Shown piece by piece: positions 37,375-46,775 of a stretch of 64,000 bases of DNA (positions are counted from its first letter, which is position 1; each line of letters starts with the position of its first letter). Location of the stretch: assembly GCF_014695975.1 (NCBI RefSeq), contig NZ_JACJPI010000078.1, forward strand, positions 1-64,000, in the 5' to 3' direction. The translations under genes and the position numbers were made by a program. The notes beneath the pieces are model-generated. The model saw nothing but the letters and a program-made list of their open reading frames with translations. It had not been told where the DNA came from and made no database searches. The DNA is from Leptolyngbya sp. FACHB-321 (lineage in GTDB: Bacteria; Cyanobacteriota; Cyanobacteriia; Leptolyngbyales; Leptolyngbyaceae).

Positions 37375-37797
37375 AAAGAGTCTGAATCGATGACTGCGTG
37401 CCCGTGATTAAGTCGCAACATTGCCATGCATCCTTGCGGTACACCACAAATGGATTAAGCAGCGATCGCCTATGACTACTATCTAGCAATCACTCAGCCA
37501 GCGATCGTGCTGAAACTAAACCATTGATGCGTGTTGCCCCTTATAGGTTTGCATAGAGCTACCGTTGTGTAAATCTTTGGTAAAGGTCATCGTGTTACGA
37601 AGCAGACGCAAAACCAGCTTCAAAAGTGCCTGGTGCAGCGATCACGGCAAGTCTTAGCCCAGCCTTGAAAGTGCTTTAAGCCGTTTAACCAAAGGTACTT
37701 AACGGCGATCGCCTGCGTTACGTACTGCCTAACGATCGAGCGGTCAAAGCTGCCTGATACCATGTGCTAGCGTTGGCATGGCCAATCGCGTCGCACT
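37375..37797. other. Divergent spacer of 420 bp
   Basis: Lies between the GT2-GtrA gene and the MuiA-family gene, both of whose promoters it must hold. It contains several GCGATCG/HIP1-like cores but no supported gene, terminator or repeat. Confidence 0.5.
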
Positions 37798-39456
37798 TTG
37801 AGAGAACTGGCAGTGGATACTTCGGCAACGCCTTCAACCGTTATTTCCTTAGAAACCCACATTGTTGCCGTAACTGTGTACACCGATCAGGCGCTCATTA
37901 CACGGCGAGGCAAGGTAATACTGGCTGGGCAAGAGCAAGCCTTAACGCTGACCCATTTACCGCTGACGCTCAAACCTGAATCGGTACGAGCAAGCGGGGT
38001 TGGCAACGTCGCCGTGCAGCTACGGGATGTACAGACAGAGCGGATTTATGCAACGGAACCAGTTGTTGATCGCATCGCTCAACTAACGGCACAGATTGAG
38101 GCACTGACTGATGAAAAGCAAACGATTGAGGACAGGATTGCTGCCGATGCGATCCAACGCAAATTTATTGAGGGATTGAGTGAAAAAGCAGTCGATCGCT
38201 TTTCGCGTAGTCTGGCGCAACAGCAGGTCAGTCTTGCCGAAACTCGCAATCTACTAAACTTTGTGGGACAACGCTATGGTGATCTGTCAGCCGCGATCGC
38301 CCAACACAAGCGAGAACAGACCCAACTGACAAAACAAATACAAGTGCTCTACCAGCAGTTGCAGCAGATTCAAACGCCGCGTCCGAAAGAAAGCTACAGT
38401 TTGACCGTTGGCATTTCGCCCGCAGGAGCCGGAGAATTTGAGTTGGAGGTTTCCTATGTGTGCGATCGTGCCAGTTGGAAACCCCTCTACGACTTACGCG
38501 TTGACAGCACAGATAGCCGGGTTCATCTCACTTACCTTTCAGAAGTGGTTCAAAACACTGGCGAGAACTGGAGTGCCGTTGCCCTTACCCTTTCAACCGC
38601 CAAGCCGGGGCTGGGAACCCTTCCTCCCAACCTGACGCCCTGGTACGTAGACGTATACCAGCCCCTACCGCCGCCCGCTTCCGCTCCTATGATGTTTCGC
38701 AACCGTGCCGTTGCTTCAGCCGCTCCCGGAGGTAAGGATGAGGAGGACGAGATGGTAGCAATGGCAAGCAGCTATGCTTTTGAGTTAACCCAGCAAGCGA
38801 TCGTCGCAGAAGCCCCATCGGCACAAATCACAAACGAAGGTGGTGTTGTCACCTTTGCGATCGATGGCGGTAACAATATCCCTGGTGACGGTGCATCGCA
38901 CAAAATTACGATCTTCAATGATGCTTACCCATCGCATCTAGAACACATCGCTGTGCCCAAGCTGGTGAGCTTTGCCTACTTACAGGCGATCGTCACCAAT
39001 CCCGCTGATGGCGTAACGCTGCTAGCCGGTCAAGCAAATATCTTTCGTGACAATCGTTTTGTTGGCACTACGCCCTTAGAGAACGTCGCCCCTGGTCAAG
39101 AGTTCAAATTAAACCTGGGCATTGACGAAGGGCTGAAACTCACCCGCACTTTGATCGAACGCAAAGTCGAGAAGCAACTGATTGGCGGACAGCGACGACT
39201 CACCTACGCCTATCGTCTAGTAGTAACGAACTTACGTGAACAGGAAGCAATGCTGAAAGTTTCTGAGCAACTGCCAGTCAGCCGCAGCGAACAAATTAAA
39301 GTCCGTTTGAATCGCACAAGCCCGCAAACCCAGCTTGGCGAAATGGGGCTTTTAGAATGGTCATTACAATTAGAGCCGAACGCGAAGCAGGAACTTTCCT
39401 ATCAGTTCACTGTGGAACACTCGCCAGCGCTCACCGTCACTGGCTTAGATATCTAG
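37798..39456 (+). CDS. Mucoidy inhibitor MuiA family protein
   Basis: The 552-residue product has the N-terminal DUF4140-like segment (HIVAVTVYTDQALITRRGKV, LPLTLKPESVRASG), a coiled-coil middle (residues about 95-195), and the DUF4139 beta-sandwich (SYVCDRASWKPLYDLRVD, HLTYLSEVVQNTGENWSAV, SLQLEPNAKQELSYQFTVEH). The name derives from a proposed mucoidy-inhibiting role; biochemical function is unknown. No signal peptide is evident. Starts: TTG 37798 or GTG 37813; GTG is the more usual cyanobacterial choice and gives MDTSATPSTV. Monocistronic. Confidence 0.85.
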   Translation: MRELAVDTSATPSTVISLETHIVAVTVYTDQALITRRGKVILAGQEQALTLTHLPLTLKPESVRASGVGNVAVQLRDVQTERIYATEPVVDRIAQLTAQIEALTDEKQTIEDRIAADAIQRKFIEGLSEKAVDRFSRSLAQQQVSLAETRNLLNFVGQRYGDLSAAIAQHKREQTQLTKQIQVLYQQLQQIQTPRPKESYSLTVGISPAGAGEFELEVSYVCDRASWKPLYDLRVDSTDSRVHLTYLSEVVQNTGENWSAVALTLSTAKPGLGTLPPNLTPWYVDVYQPLPPPASAPMMFRNRAVASAAPGGKDEEDEMVAMASSYAFELTQQAIVAEAPSAQITNEGGVVTFAIDGGNNIPGDGASHKITIFNDAYPSHLEHIAVPKLVSFAYLQAIVTNPADGVTLLAGQANIFRDNRFVGTTPLENVAPGQEFKLNLGIDEGLKLTRTLIERKVEKQLIGGQRRLTYAYRLVVTNLREQEAMLKVSEQLPVSRSEQIKVRLNRTSPQTQLGEMGLLEWSLQLEPNAKQELSYQFTVEHSPALTVTGLDI

Positions 39457-39717
39457 TTTTAGTAGTGTTGCAAGGAAGTGTTGTAAGGATGTTGTCGTCG
39501 TTCGTAACAAGATTATAGGTAATGCCTTCACTAGATGTAGCGGTATACTCCAAACACGCTCGCCTGACCGTATGAAAGTTCAGCAGGCTTGAGAGTTAGG
39601 TTTACGCTCCTTCCTGTAAAATAGCGTCACCATTCGCTGGCTCCACATCTGTTTGCCTAGTGATATTTGCCTGGTGAATGGCGATAGCAGCTACCGGAGG
39701 ATCAGTTGAATCAATAC

Positions 39718-39747
39718 TCGGCTAACAGGCATTCGGCTAACAGGCAT
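39718..39747. repeat. Tandem 15-bp duplication upstream of the TPR gene
   Basis: TCGGCTAACAGGCAT occurs twice head to tail, followed by a degenerate third copy (TGACTATCAGACAT). It lies about 30-60 bases before ATG 39776, in the expected promoter or leader region. Confidence 0.75.
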
Positions 39748-39775
39748 TTGACTATCAGACATTAGGCATGAATCT

Positions 39776-40681
39776 ATGCAAGCACAGCGGCAACGGCACC
39801 TCAGTGAATTGATTGGGTTAGTAATCTTGGGTAGTATGCTGGCACTACCGCAGCCAGGCATAACACTGCCAAACGTTCAGGTTGCTCAGGCTACCCAAAC
39901 TGCCGAAAGTGCTGTTAATGAAGGCATCCAGTACATCCAACAGGGAAAGCTGAATGACGCGATCGCTGCTTTTCGTCGTGCGGCCCAGCTTAACCCCCAA
40001 CTGTCGGCAGCTCACTACAATCTGGGTCTCGCATTGCGTCAACAAGGGCAGCTTCAACCCGCCGCTACAGCCTTTTATCAAGCCACGCAAGCAGATCCCA
40101 CCTTTGCACTTGCCTACGCCAACCTGGGAGCTGCCCTCCTAGAAGGCAACAACCTGCCCCAAGCAAAAGATTACTTGCAACGCTCTGTCGAACTCAACCC
40201 GAAACTGGGTCTGGCTCACTACAATTTAGGGCTGGTGCTAGAGCGGCAGGGCAACTTAGACCCAGCAATTAACGCCTACCGCAAGGCGATCGAACTCAGC
40301 CCCACGGCTCCTGAACCTGCCTACCATTTGGGTATGGTTTACACGCAGCAGCGCAAAACAAAAGAAGCCCGCGCTGCCTTTGAGCAAGCCATCAAAATTG
40401 AGCCAAACTATGCCGAAGCTCACTATAATCTTGGCTCACTGCTCTTTGCCCAAGGCGATCTAGACGGAGCGCTAAATGCTTTCCGGCGATCGGCAGAAGC
40501 CAACTCTAACTACGCTAACGCCTACTATGCGGCTGGACTTGTCTTCATGCGCCAGAGCAAGTTCACCGACGCGCAAAAAGTGCTGACCTATGCCAAAGAT
40601 CTCTACGCCAAACAAGGTAACAATCCGTGGGCAACCAAAGCAGAACAGCAGTTGCAGAAAGCCAAAACTGGGCAGCGGTAG
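39776..40681 (+). CDS. TPR-repeat protein with N-terminal export signal
   Basis: The 301-residue product begins with a basic, hydrophobic leader (RHLSELIGLVILGSMLALPQPG) typical of an export signal or membrane anchor. About seven tetratricopeptide repeats follow, for example EGIQYIQQGKLNDAIAAFRRAAQLNPQ, AHYNLGLALRQQGQLQPAATAFY and AYYAAGLVFMRQSKFTDAQKV. It probably scaffolds a periplasmic or thylakoid-lumen/peripheral complex; the partner is unknown. The upstream tandem repeat may be part of its promoter. It converges on the hybrid kinase gene. Start ATG 39776 is the only good one. Confidence 0.85.
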   Translation: MQAQRQRHLSELIGLVILGSMLALPQPGITLPNVQVAQATQTAESAVNEGIQYIQQGKLNDAIAAFRRAAQLNPQLSAAHYNLGLALRQQGQLQPAATAFYQATQADPTFALAYANLGAALLEGNNLPQAKDYLQRSVELNPKLGLAHYNLGLVLERQGNLDPAINAYRKAIELSPTAPEPAYHLGMVYTQQRKTKEARAAFEQAIKIEPNYAEAHYNLGSLLFAQGDLDGALNAFRRSAEANSNYANAYYAAGLVFMRQSKFTDAQKVLTYAKDLYAKQGNNPWATKAEQQLQKAKTGQR

Positions 40682-40965
40682 GTAGGGAAGGAGAGAGGAG
40701 CAGGGGGGCAAAGGCGGAGCAGAGGAAGCGAGGGAGGGGAATTTTGAGGCTACACTTCCTGGTTAAGCAGCGATCAATCAAACGACTCCGTTGGAGACGC
40801 TTCGCATTTCTTAGATGCTGTTTGTGTAACGGCTTGCAGAAGGGACTTTACGCGACTACAGAAGCAAAGTTTGCCTGGGGTCAAAGGCTAAAGTCTTAGG
40901 TTTTGAGTTCCAGGTTTTGAGCGTCTTCCCTTCCTGACCTAACCCTTGCTGCCCCCGGCTCCCGA
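40682..40965. other. Purine-rich low-complexity spacer
   Basis: The first 60 bases are G/A-rich (GGAGAGAGGAGCAGGGGGGCA and so on). The last 50 bases are C/T-rich (CTGCCCCCGGCTCCCGACTACTCCCC), roughly complementary in composition. It resembles the G-rich low-complexity stretches common between cyanobacterial genes. Between the convergent TPR and hybrid-kinase genes; may fold into a termination structure but no clean stem is seen. Confidence 0.5.
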
Positions 40966-43900
40966 CTACTCCCCATTCCGCAGGCGACTATGCAAACTTG
41001 GTTCTGATGTAACGGCAAAGGTAAGAACGGTTTCATCCACACCTTTTAGTCGTAGTGGGCTGAACTTAGTGATTTCGTCCTGCTCCAAATAGTCAGCGAC
41101 AGCGGCAGAGACCAGAATGCAGTCAGGTTCAGCGGCTTCTTGAATGCGGGAGGCGATGTTGACGCTAGGACCGATCGCAGTGTAGTCCGATCGCTCCGCC
41201 CCACCAAACATCCCCACAACAGCCGTACCCTGATGGATGCCACAGCGAAACTGCACTTGACTAATACCTTGTGCCAGCCAACGTTCATTCAGCAGATGTA
41301 GCGATCGCTGCATCTGACGGGCAGCGGCGATCGCGCGACGCACCTGCTCATTAGGTGTCATCTCCTCAGGAGAGCCAAACAATGCCAGAATCGCATCGCC
41401 CATAAATTTATCCACTGTGCCACCATTGTCAAAAACAGCGCGGGTCATTTCTGCCAGATATTCGTTCAAAAGCTCGGCAACGCGTCGCGAGCGTAGTGTA
41501 TTAGACAGTTGCGTAAAGCCAATAATGTCGCTAAACAACACGGTTACTAGGCGTGGCTCCGGTCTCAGATCGAGCGACAATTCGCCCCGGGCAGCACGTT
41601 GTACCAGGGATGGCGGCAAGAATCGTTTTAAGACAGATTCTGTAAGGTAAGTGTTGAGTTCCGCTACACGCTGCTCATTAGCTTTTAGCGCCAAAAGGTT
41701 ACGGACTTCTGCCAGGAGTTCGCGATCGCTGAACGGTTTTGACAAGTACGCATCGGCTCCACGCTCGACACCTTCAATCCGGGTATCCTCATCTGCTTTA
41801 GCAGTCAAAAGAATGATGGGAATACCTTTCAGCTCATCCTCTTCCCGAATCATCCGAATCATATCAAGACCTGATACCAGCGGCATCATTAGGTCGCTGA
41901 CAATCAGTTGCGGACGATGAGTTTGCGCGGTCTGAAAGCCCTCAGCGCCGTTACGAGCCGTCCACACCCGATAGCCTTTTTCACGCAAAATGGTTGAAAC
42001 ATACGTTCGCAAGTCGGGGTTGTCATCCACGATCAAAATGCGTGAGGCATCAGACGCTATAGGAAGCGTGGTCGGTAGAGTGGATACATCCTCAACGCTA
42101 TCCTCCTGTAGCTCCATCTCAACGTCTGCTAGCTCCACCGAGGCACGATTTGGCTGAGCTTCTGCCTGCACCTCAATCAACTGTTGCGGCGGCAAGTGCG
42201 ACATGCCTGTTTGAAGCCAAACAGTAAACGTTGTGCCTTCACCATAGACAGACTCGACCGAAATTTGCCCACCGTGCAAATCAACCAGTTCTTTCACCAG
42301 TGCCAGTCCTAAGCCGCTGCCTTCATAGCTACGGTTTGCTGAACCTTCTGCCTGTCGAAACCGCTCAAACAAATGCGGAATTTGGTCGGTACGAATGCCA
42401 ATGCCTGTATCGGTTACTTTGAGCAGGCAGTGATCCCCGGCAGGCTGAAGCATAACCGTAATCTTGCCGCCCTCTGGAGTAAATTTCATCGCGTTGGACA
42501 ACAGGTTGTACAGCACCTTGTCAAACTTTTCCAGGTCTAAGTAAACCTGGGGGCAAGGGGTGAGGTTGGTTGCAAGGGTTATGCCCTTTTTGTCGCAGTA
42601 GGGGCGGAAGGAATCAACCGTTTGACTGACAAAATCTGCCATATCGCAGGGGCGGAAACTGGGCTGCATTCGCCCTGCATCTAACCGTTGTAGGTCTAGC
42701 AGTTGGTTGACCAATCGCAGTAGGCGGCGTGAGTTTCGCAGTGCAACCGTTGCCTGGTCGTGAGATAAGCCTTGCTGCTGGGCGATCGCCGACTCTAGCG
42801 GACCAATCATCAGCGTCAGGGGCGTGCGAAATTCGTGCGAAATATTTTGGAAGAACTCTGTTTTTTGCTGGTCTAGTTCCAGTAGCTGTTCTGCCTGTTG
42901 ACGTGTTTTTTGATAGAGGCGAGATTGATGTACCGCGATCGCTGCCTGCACTGCGACTGCCTGCGCCAATTCAATTTCTGAAGACAACCAGCGACGGGGC
43001 TGGCGATTTTGCCGCAGTGAAATGCTGCCAATAATTTGACCATCTAGAATGAGCGGTACCACCAGCAACGCCCGTGCTGGGTTGCGAAACGGCTGTTCGG
43101 TCACCGTCATGCCTATACTTTGTTCTAGATCGCTTAGTACCACAGGTTGTTGGGTAAGCAAGAGTTGCCGGAGGACGGGATTGCCCTCGATCGGCACTGT
43201 AGATTGAGGCAACGGACGTGGTGTTGCGTCTTCTGCCGACGAAGGAAAAACCGAGTGGGTTTTGCTGCTAGCACCGATTGCAGCAGGCGCGTCTGCTACC
43301 GACGACGCTGACCAACCAGCCTGAGCCGCATCATGCAGCCCCACGAGCTGGACAAACTCATCTTCCCGCGTCCATAGTGACAGCGCGCATCCATCGGCAT
43401 GGAGTGCCTGCCCAAGCTGTTGGGTAATTGCCGCAAAAATTTCTTGGGGATCAAGGCTAGACCGAATGGCAGTTGTAATTGTGTTGATCAGCGCTTCTCG
43501 TTTTGCCAGCGCCCGCACCTGCTCGTAGGTACGTGCCTGAAAGAGCGCCAGTGCTGCCTGGTCCGCCACCATCGTCAGCAATTGTACTTCGTCGTCCTGC
43601 CAGGTACGTGGTTCACCACACTGATGCAACGCCAACACTGCCATCAATTCTTGCTGACAAACTAGCGGCACCAGCAAGCTAGACCGTATCCCTGCCTCTG
43701 TGTAAACCTGCCGACGCGCCTGAATGTCTGGATGATCGCTATTGAGGCGATCGTCCGTCTCAATAGCCTGAATCACTTCAACGGTGTGAGTTTCCCAAAC
43801 TGTCTGCGCTAGTGCTGCTTTCTGTTTCGCTAGCCCATCCGCATCAGCGACAGCAGCTTGTGCACTCACATACACAAACCAGTCATCATCCATATACCCA

Positions 43901-44463
43901 TCCTGAAATGGACGCACAACGCAACTGCTTACTTCCAGGATGTGACCAACCGTTTCACCGATCGTATGCAAAATTTGGCGATAGCTAAGATCACTCCGAA
44001 TCGTACTGGTAACGGCGTTGAGTAATGATTCTTGACGCAGCGATCGCCGCAATTCTCGCGTTCGTGTCTTTAGTACGTTGTGGGTATCTGCCGCCTGACG
44101 TACCACGCCCTTCAGTTCCTCGTCATCCCACGGCTTTGTGACATATTTGAACACCTTGCCCGAGTTGATTGCATCGACCAGATCTTCAACATCGGTATAC
44201 CCCGTTAGAATAATCCGCATAATGTCGGGATACTGAGTTGCGGTTAAGCTCAAAAACTCTGTCCCGCTCATCAACGGCATTCGTTGATCAGAAATAATTA
44301 CGGCAACATCGCCCTCCTTTGCCAGAAGCTCAAGGGCAGTTGGTCCGTTCTCAGCTCTTAAAACCTTGAACTCACGATGAAATGTGCGGTACAGCAAATC
44401 CAAGTTATCTGGTTCGTCGTCGACGACCAGTAAGGTTGGCTTTTTGGGTGGGGGCGTTTTCAT
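40966..44463 (-). CDS. Hybrid histidine kinase/response regulator with adenylate cyclase domain
   Basis: From ATG 44463 the product has 1165 residues and no membrane span. Order: receiver (LLVVDDEPDNLDLL, ISDQRMPLMSG); two GAF domains (VCQQELMAVLALHQCG; PLILDGQIIGSISLRQN); HisKA (ISHEFRTPLTLM); HATPase (NAMKFTPEGG, SGLGLALVKEL); second receiver (ILIVDDNPDLRTYV, VSDLMMPLVSG, LTAKAD); class III cyclase (VTVLFSDIIGFTQLS, VDKFMGDAILALFG, SDYTAIGPSVNIASRI). The cyclase keeps both metal Asp residues, a substrate-selecting Lys in DKFMGD and the Asn-Arg pair, so cAMP synthesis is likely. GGAGGG lies 7 bases before the start. It links phosphorelay with cyclic nucleotide signalling. Confidence 0.93.
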   Translation of the reverse strand: MKTPPPKKPTLLVVDDEPDNLDLLYRTFHREFKVLRAENGPTALELLAKEGDVAVIISDQRMPLMSGTEFLSLTATQYPDIMRIILTGYTDVEDLVDAINSGKVFKYVTKPWDDEELKGVVRQAADTHNVLKTRTRELRRSLRQESLLNAVTSTIRSDLSYRQILHTIGETVGHILEVSSCVVRPFQDGYMDDDWFVYVSAQAAVADADGLAKQKAALAQTVWETHTVEVIQAIETDDRLNSDHPDIQARRQVYTEAGIRSSLLVPLVCQQELMAVLALHQCGEPRTWQDDEVQLLTMVADQAALALFQARTYEQVRALAKREALINTITTAIRSSLDPQEIFAAITQQLGQALHADGCALSLWTREDEFVQLVGLHDAAQAGWSASSVADAPAAIGASSKTHSVFPSSAEDATPRPLPQSTVPIEGNPVLRQLLLTQQPVVLSDLEQSIGMTVTEQPFRNPARALLVVPLILDGQIIGSISLRQNRQPRRWLSSEIELAQAVAVQAAIAVHQSRLYQKTRQQAEQLLELDQQKTEFFQNISHEFRTPLTLMIGPLESAIAQQQGLSHDQATVALRNSRRLLRLVNQLLDLQRLDAGRMQPSFRPCDMADFVSQTVDSFRPYCDKKGITLATNLTPCPQVYLDLEKFDKVLYNLLSNAMKFTPEGGKITVMLQPAGDHCLLKVTDTGIGIRTDQIPHLFERFRQAEGSANRSYEGSGLGLALVKELVDLHGGQISVESVYGEGTTFTVWLQTGMSHLPPQQLIEVQAEAQPNRASVELADVEMELQEDSVEDVSTLPTTLPIASDASRILIVDDNPDLRTYVSTILREKGYRVWTARNGAEGFQTAQTHRPQLIVSDLMMPLVSGLDMIRMIREEDELKGIPIILLTAKADEDTRIEGVERGADAYLSKPFSDRELLAEVRNLLALKANEQRVAELNTYLTESVLKRFLPPSLVQRAARGELSLDLRPEPRLVTVLFSDIIGFTQLSNTLRSRRVAELLNEYLAEMTRAVFDNGGTVDKFMGDAILALFGSPEEMTPNEQVRRAIAAARQMQRSLHLLNERWLAQGISQVQFRCGIHQGTAVVGMFGGAERSDYTAIGPSVNIASRIQEAAEPDCILVSAAVADYLEQDEITKFSPLRLKGVDETVLTFAVTSEPSLHSRLRNGE

Positions 44464-44469
44464 GCCGTG

Positions 44470-44475
44470 CCCTCC
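44470..44475 (-). promoter_or_regulatory. Ribosome binding site fixing the hybrid-kinase start
   Basis: On the minus strand GGAGGG precedes ATG 44463 by 6-7 bases. It decides for this start over in-frame ATGs further upstream (44511 and 44610), which have no such site. Confidence 0.7.
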
Positions 44476-45547
44476 AACCGGGAGGGTAGCCGGATGAACC
44501 AGTATTGACATATGCAGCCTTGTTTCAACGTTAGCGTTGGGCACCCCTGCGTAAACCGATCGTCCTGTAGCACCGACTGTTGTTTCTTTGTTGCCTGTAT
44601 CGCTCCACAACGTTCAGCGGGCTGCACGCCACTACGGCTACGCACACGTTGGTTTTTAGGAGCCAAAACTGAAGTGCCGATCTTAGTTAGTAAGAGTTTC
44701 AACGTTGAAAGAAGACGCAGAAAGCGGCACAAATTGAGATCTTGAGCACTCGGAAGCGTGTTCTGAGTCCAGCGGCAATGTGAAAGCAATTGATCAGCGG
44801 TGTGATACTCGAACTCCAATTCAGCACAATCCATTAACGAGTCCTCACTAAGGTTGCCCTTGGTGACACCTTCTCTAACGCCCTAATTTGCCAACCTTCA
44901 TCACAATGGCTCCAAGCGTTTTAAGCAAAGGGATCTCACCCGCGATCGCTCAGTTTTTTGCTCTGCCGGACGATCGCTTACTAGAGGCAGTATCCTAAGC
45001 CACGTCGATCGCAGCTCTCAAACTTTAAGCAAGGCAGCAGCAACCTCAAAGCCCCTGCATATTTGGACGCCACCCTAGAGAACAAACGCGCACCAAAAGC
45101 CGACGTTGTTCAGTCGATCTTTTAGCACTTCCTATGCTTAGTTCTGTAAGTTTGCTCCAGATTGCCCCTCATCAACCCTCTTATAACAACGTCATAGCAA
45201 GCTTGCACCATCCAACGTTAGATGCCCTTCTACACATCCTAGTTTCTCTAGAGGGATTTTCACACGCCTCGATCGCAATTTTGCTTCCGGTTGAGGTGGC
45301 TGCGACCCGGTTTTACAGCAAGTTTCAAAGGGGTGAGTCATAGTGCCTGTGGAAGGGGTAGAGGGGTAGAGGTAGGGAGGGGCGCGAATGGAAACAGGTT
45401 GTCACAGTTAGCTTGCAGCTTTAAATCCTGCCCTTAACACTGACTGCTTCACAAACTAACAAGCCAAATCAGGCATAATTAATGAAAATTGTATGATCGG
45501 GCTAACGTAGGTAGGAGGGCTAAATTAAGCACCACTGAGAGACCGGG

Positions 45548-45605
45548 TTTCGGCTGCGCTTAACCCGCTGACACATAGGACTGAGAGCATTAAGCGAAGT
45601 CGAAA
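45548..45605. repeat. Imperfect inverted repeat, possible mobile or RNA element
   Basis: TTTCGGCTGCGCTTAA (45548-45563) and TTAAGCGAAGTCGAAA (45590-45605) pair with two mismatches across a 26-base spacer. The arm TTTCG(A/G)CT(T/G)CGCTTAA resembles dispersed palindromic repeats found in many cyanobacterial genomes. It lies in the long spacer before nrdR. Confidence 0.55.
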
Positions 45606-45888
45606 TGCCACTTATAAATAACTACGCCCAGCTACTGAACAGCGTAGTGTTTAAGTTTTACCGCAGTCGTCCTATAAGGTAAGGGCAAAAGAGAGGCTTA
45701 TGGTTAGAGCGATATCATCTCTACTGCTTCAGCACTCCTGTCCTTAATAATTGACAACAGCAATCAGCGGATGATAACAGGAAAATTTTAGTTCGCTTGA
45801 TTTGTGTCATTTCAACCATTGGCGTTTATAACGGTATCGCATACGCCTTCCTCAGCTTTGTTCCTTCCGCCCGGAGTTTTCCCTAGTC

Positions 45889-46443
45889 ATGCGGTGTCCC
45901 TTTTGCCAATACACTGAAAATCGTGTTCTTGAGTCGCGTTCAGCAGAAGCGGGTCAAAGTGTGCGACGACGACGGGAATGCCTGCGGTGTGAGCGTCGCT
46001 TTACAACCTATGAACGCATTGAGTTTGTGCCCATTACTGTAATTAAGCGAGATGGCGATCGCGAATCTTTTGATCGCTTCAAGCTTTTGCGTGGCATTGT
46101 GCGTGCCTGTGAAAAAACAGGTATTTCCTCGGTGCAGCTTGAAAACCTGGTGGATGAGATTGAAGCCGAATTACAGCAGCGTGCTGTCCGTGAAGTTAAC
46201 AGCTCCGAAATTGGTGAGTTGGTGCTCCAAAGTTTGCCAAGCCTGAGTGAAGTTGCTTATATTCGCTTTGCGTCGGTCTATCGCAAGTTTCAGGGCATTC
46301 GCGACTTTGTGGATACGCTTAACCACCTTCGCAGCAATTCAGACTCGGCACAAGCGACAGATGATTTACCGCTTAACCCGCTTGAGAATGCCGCTGATAC
46401 ATCAGTGCTTGCTTCATCACAGCCCCCGACTGCTCGTCATTAG
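45889..46443 (+). CDS. nrdR: Transcriptional repressor NrdR
   Basis: The 184-residue protein has the zinc ribbon with C3, C6, C31 and C34 ([19 protein letters not shown]) and an ATP-cone domain ([36 protein letters not shown]). NrdR represses ribonucleotide reductase genes in response to dATP/ATP. A C-terminal tail of about 35 residues extends past the family norm. rps1 follows 330 bases downstream, an adjacency common in cyanobacteria. No NrdR box was sought in the window because no nrd genes are present. Confidence 0.95.
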   Translation: MRCPFCQYTENRVLESRSAEAGQSVRRRRECLRCERRFTTYERIEFVPITVIKRDGDRESFDRFKLLRGIVRACEKTGISSVQLENLVDEIEAELQQRAVREVNSSEIGELVLQSLPSLSEVAYIRFASVYRKFQGIRDFVDTLNHLRSNSDSAQATDDLPLNPLENAADTSVLASSQPPTARH

Positions 46444-46775
46444 GCAGAGCACTACTAAAATACTGGCACTGCTCGTATCACACGATCGCCCCTACCATCA
46501 GTTCAAGCATTCGCTATGCTAGGCGAAGAGCAAGCGCTTTTCATGCGTTGCCTCCCTGCTAAATTTGTGATGAAACATCTTAAGCTGATCGTAAAAGGGT
46601 GTGTTGAGTTACCTGACATCGGTTATCATGGTTCTTCTGAGCCACTAATTTATCCAAATTTAGCTCTCTCATCGACAGTTGAGAGAAATGTAGGTGTAGT
46701 TAGCACAACTGCAATGTGCGTATACATCGACAGGAGGCAAAATTTTACGGAGATAACTACCAGGAAACGATTCGC
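46444..46775. other. Spacer before rps1
   Basis: This 330-base stretch should contain the rps1 promoter and leader. A TTGAGT and TATCAT pair (46604-46629) is separated by only 14 bases, too short for a standard promoter. No gene supported. Confidence 0.45.

Larger units (their letters stand above)
44464..45888. other. 1.4-kb spacer without a supported gene
   Basis: This is the longest gene-free stretch. It holds the 5' side of the hybrid kinase (left), a G-rich low-complexity stretch (about 45350-45390) and an imperfect inverted repeat (45548-45605). Short open frames on both strands (for example 45134-45343 and the upstream extension of the kinase frame to 44834) show no domain or ribosome site. 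I looked for small photosystem proteins (PsbT, PsbI-like) and tRNAs and found none. It could hide an unrecognised non-coding RNA. Confidence 0.5.

Noticed and set aside
39589-39622. TTGAGA and TAAAAT as a promoter for the TPR gene
   Set aside because: The spacing is 22 bases and no extended -10 is present.
45134-45343. 69-codon frame in the 1.4-kb spacer
   Set aside because: No start context or similarity to known small photosystem or ribosomal proteins.
46604-46629. TTGAGT and TATCAT as an rps1 promoter
   Set aside because: The hexamers are separated by only 14 bases, outside the 16-19 range.
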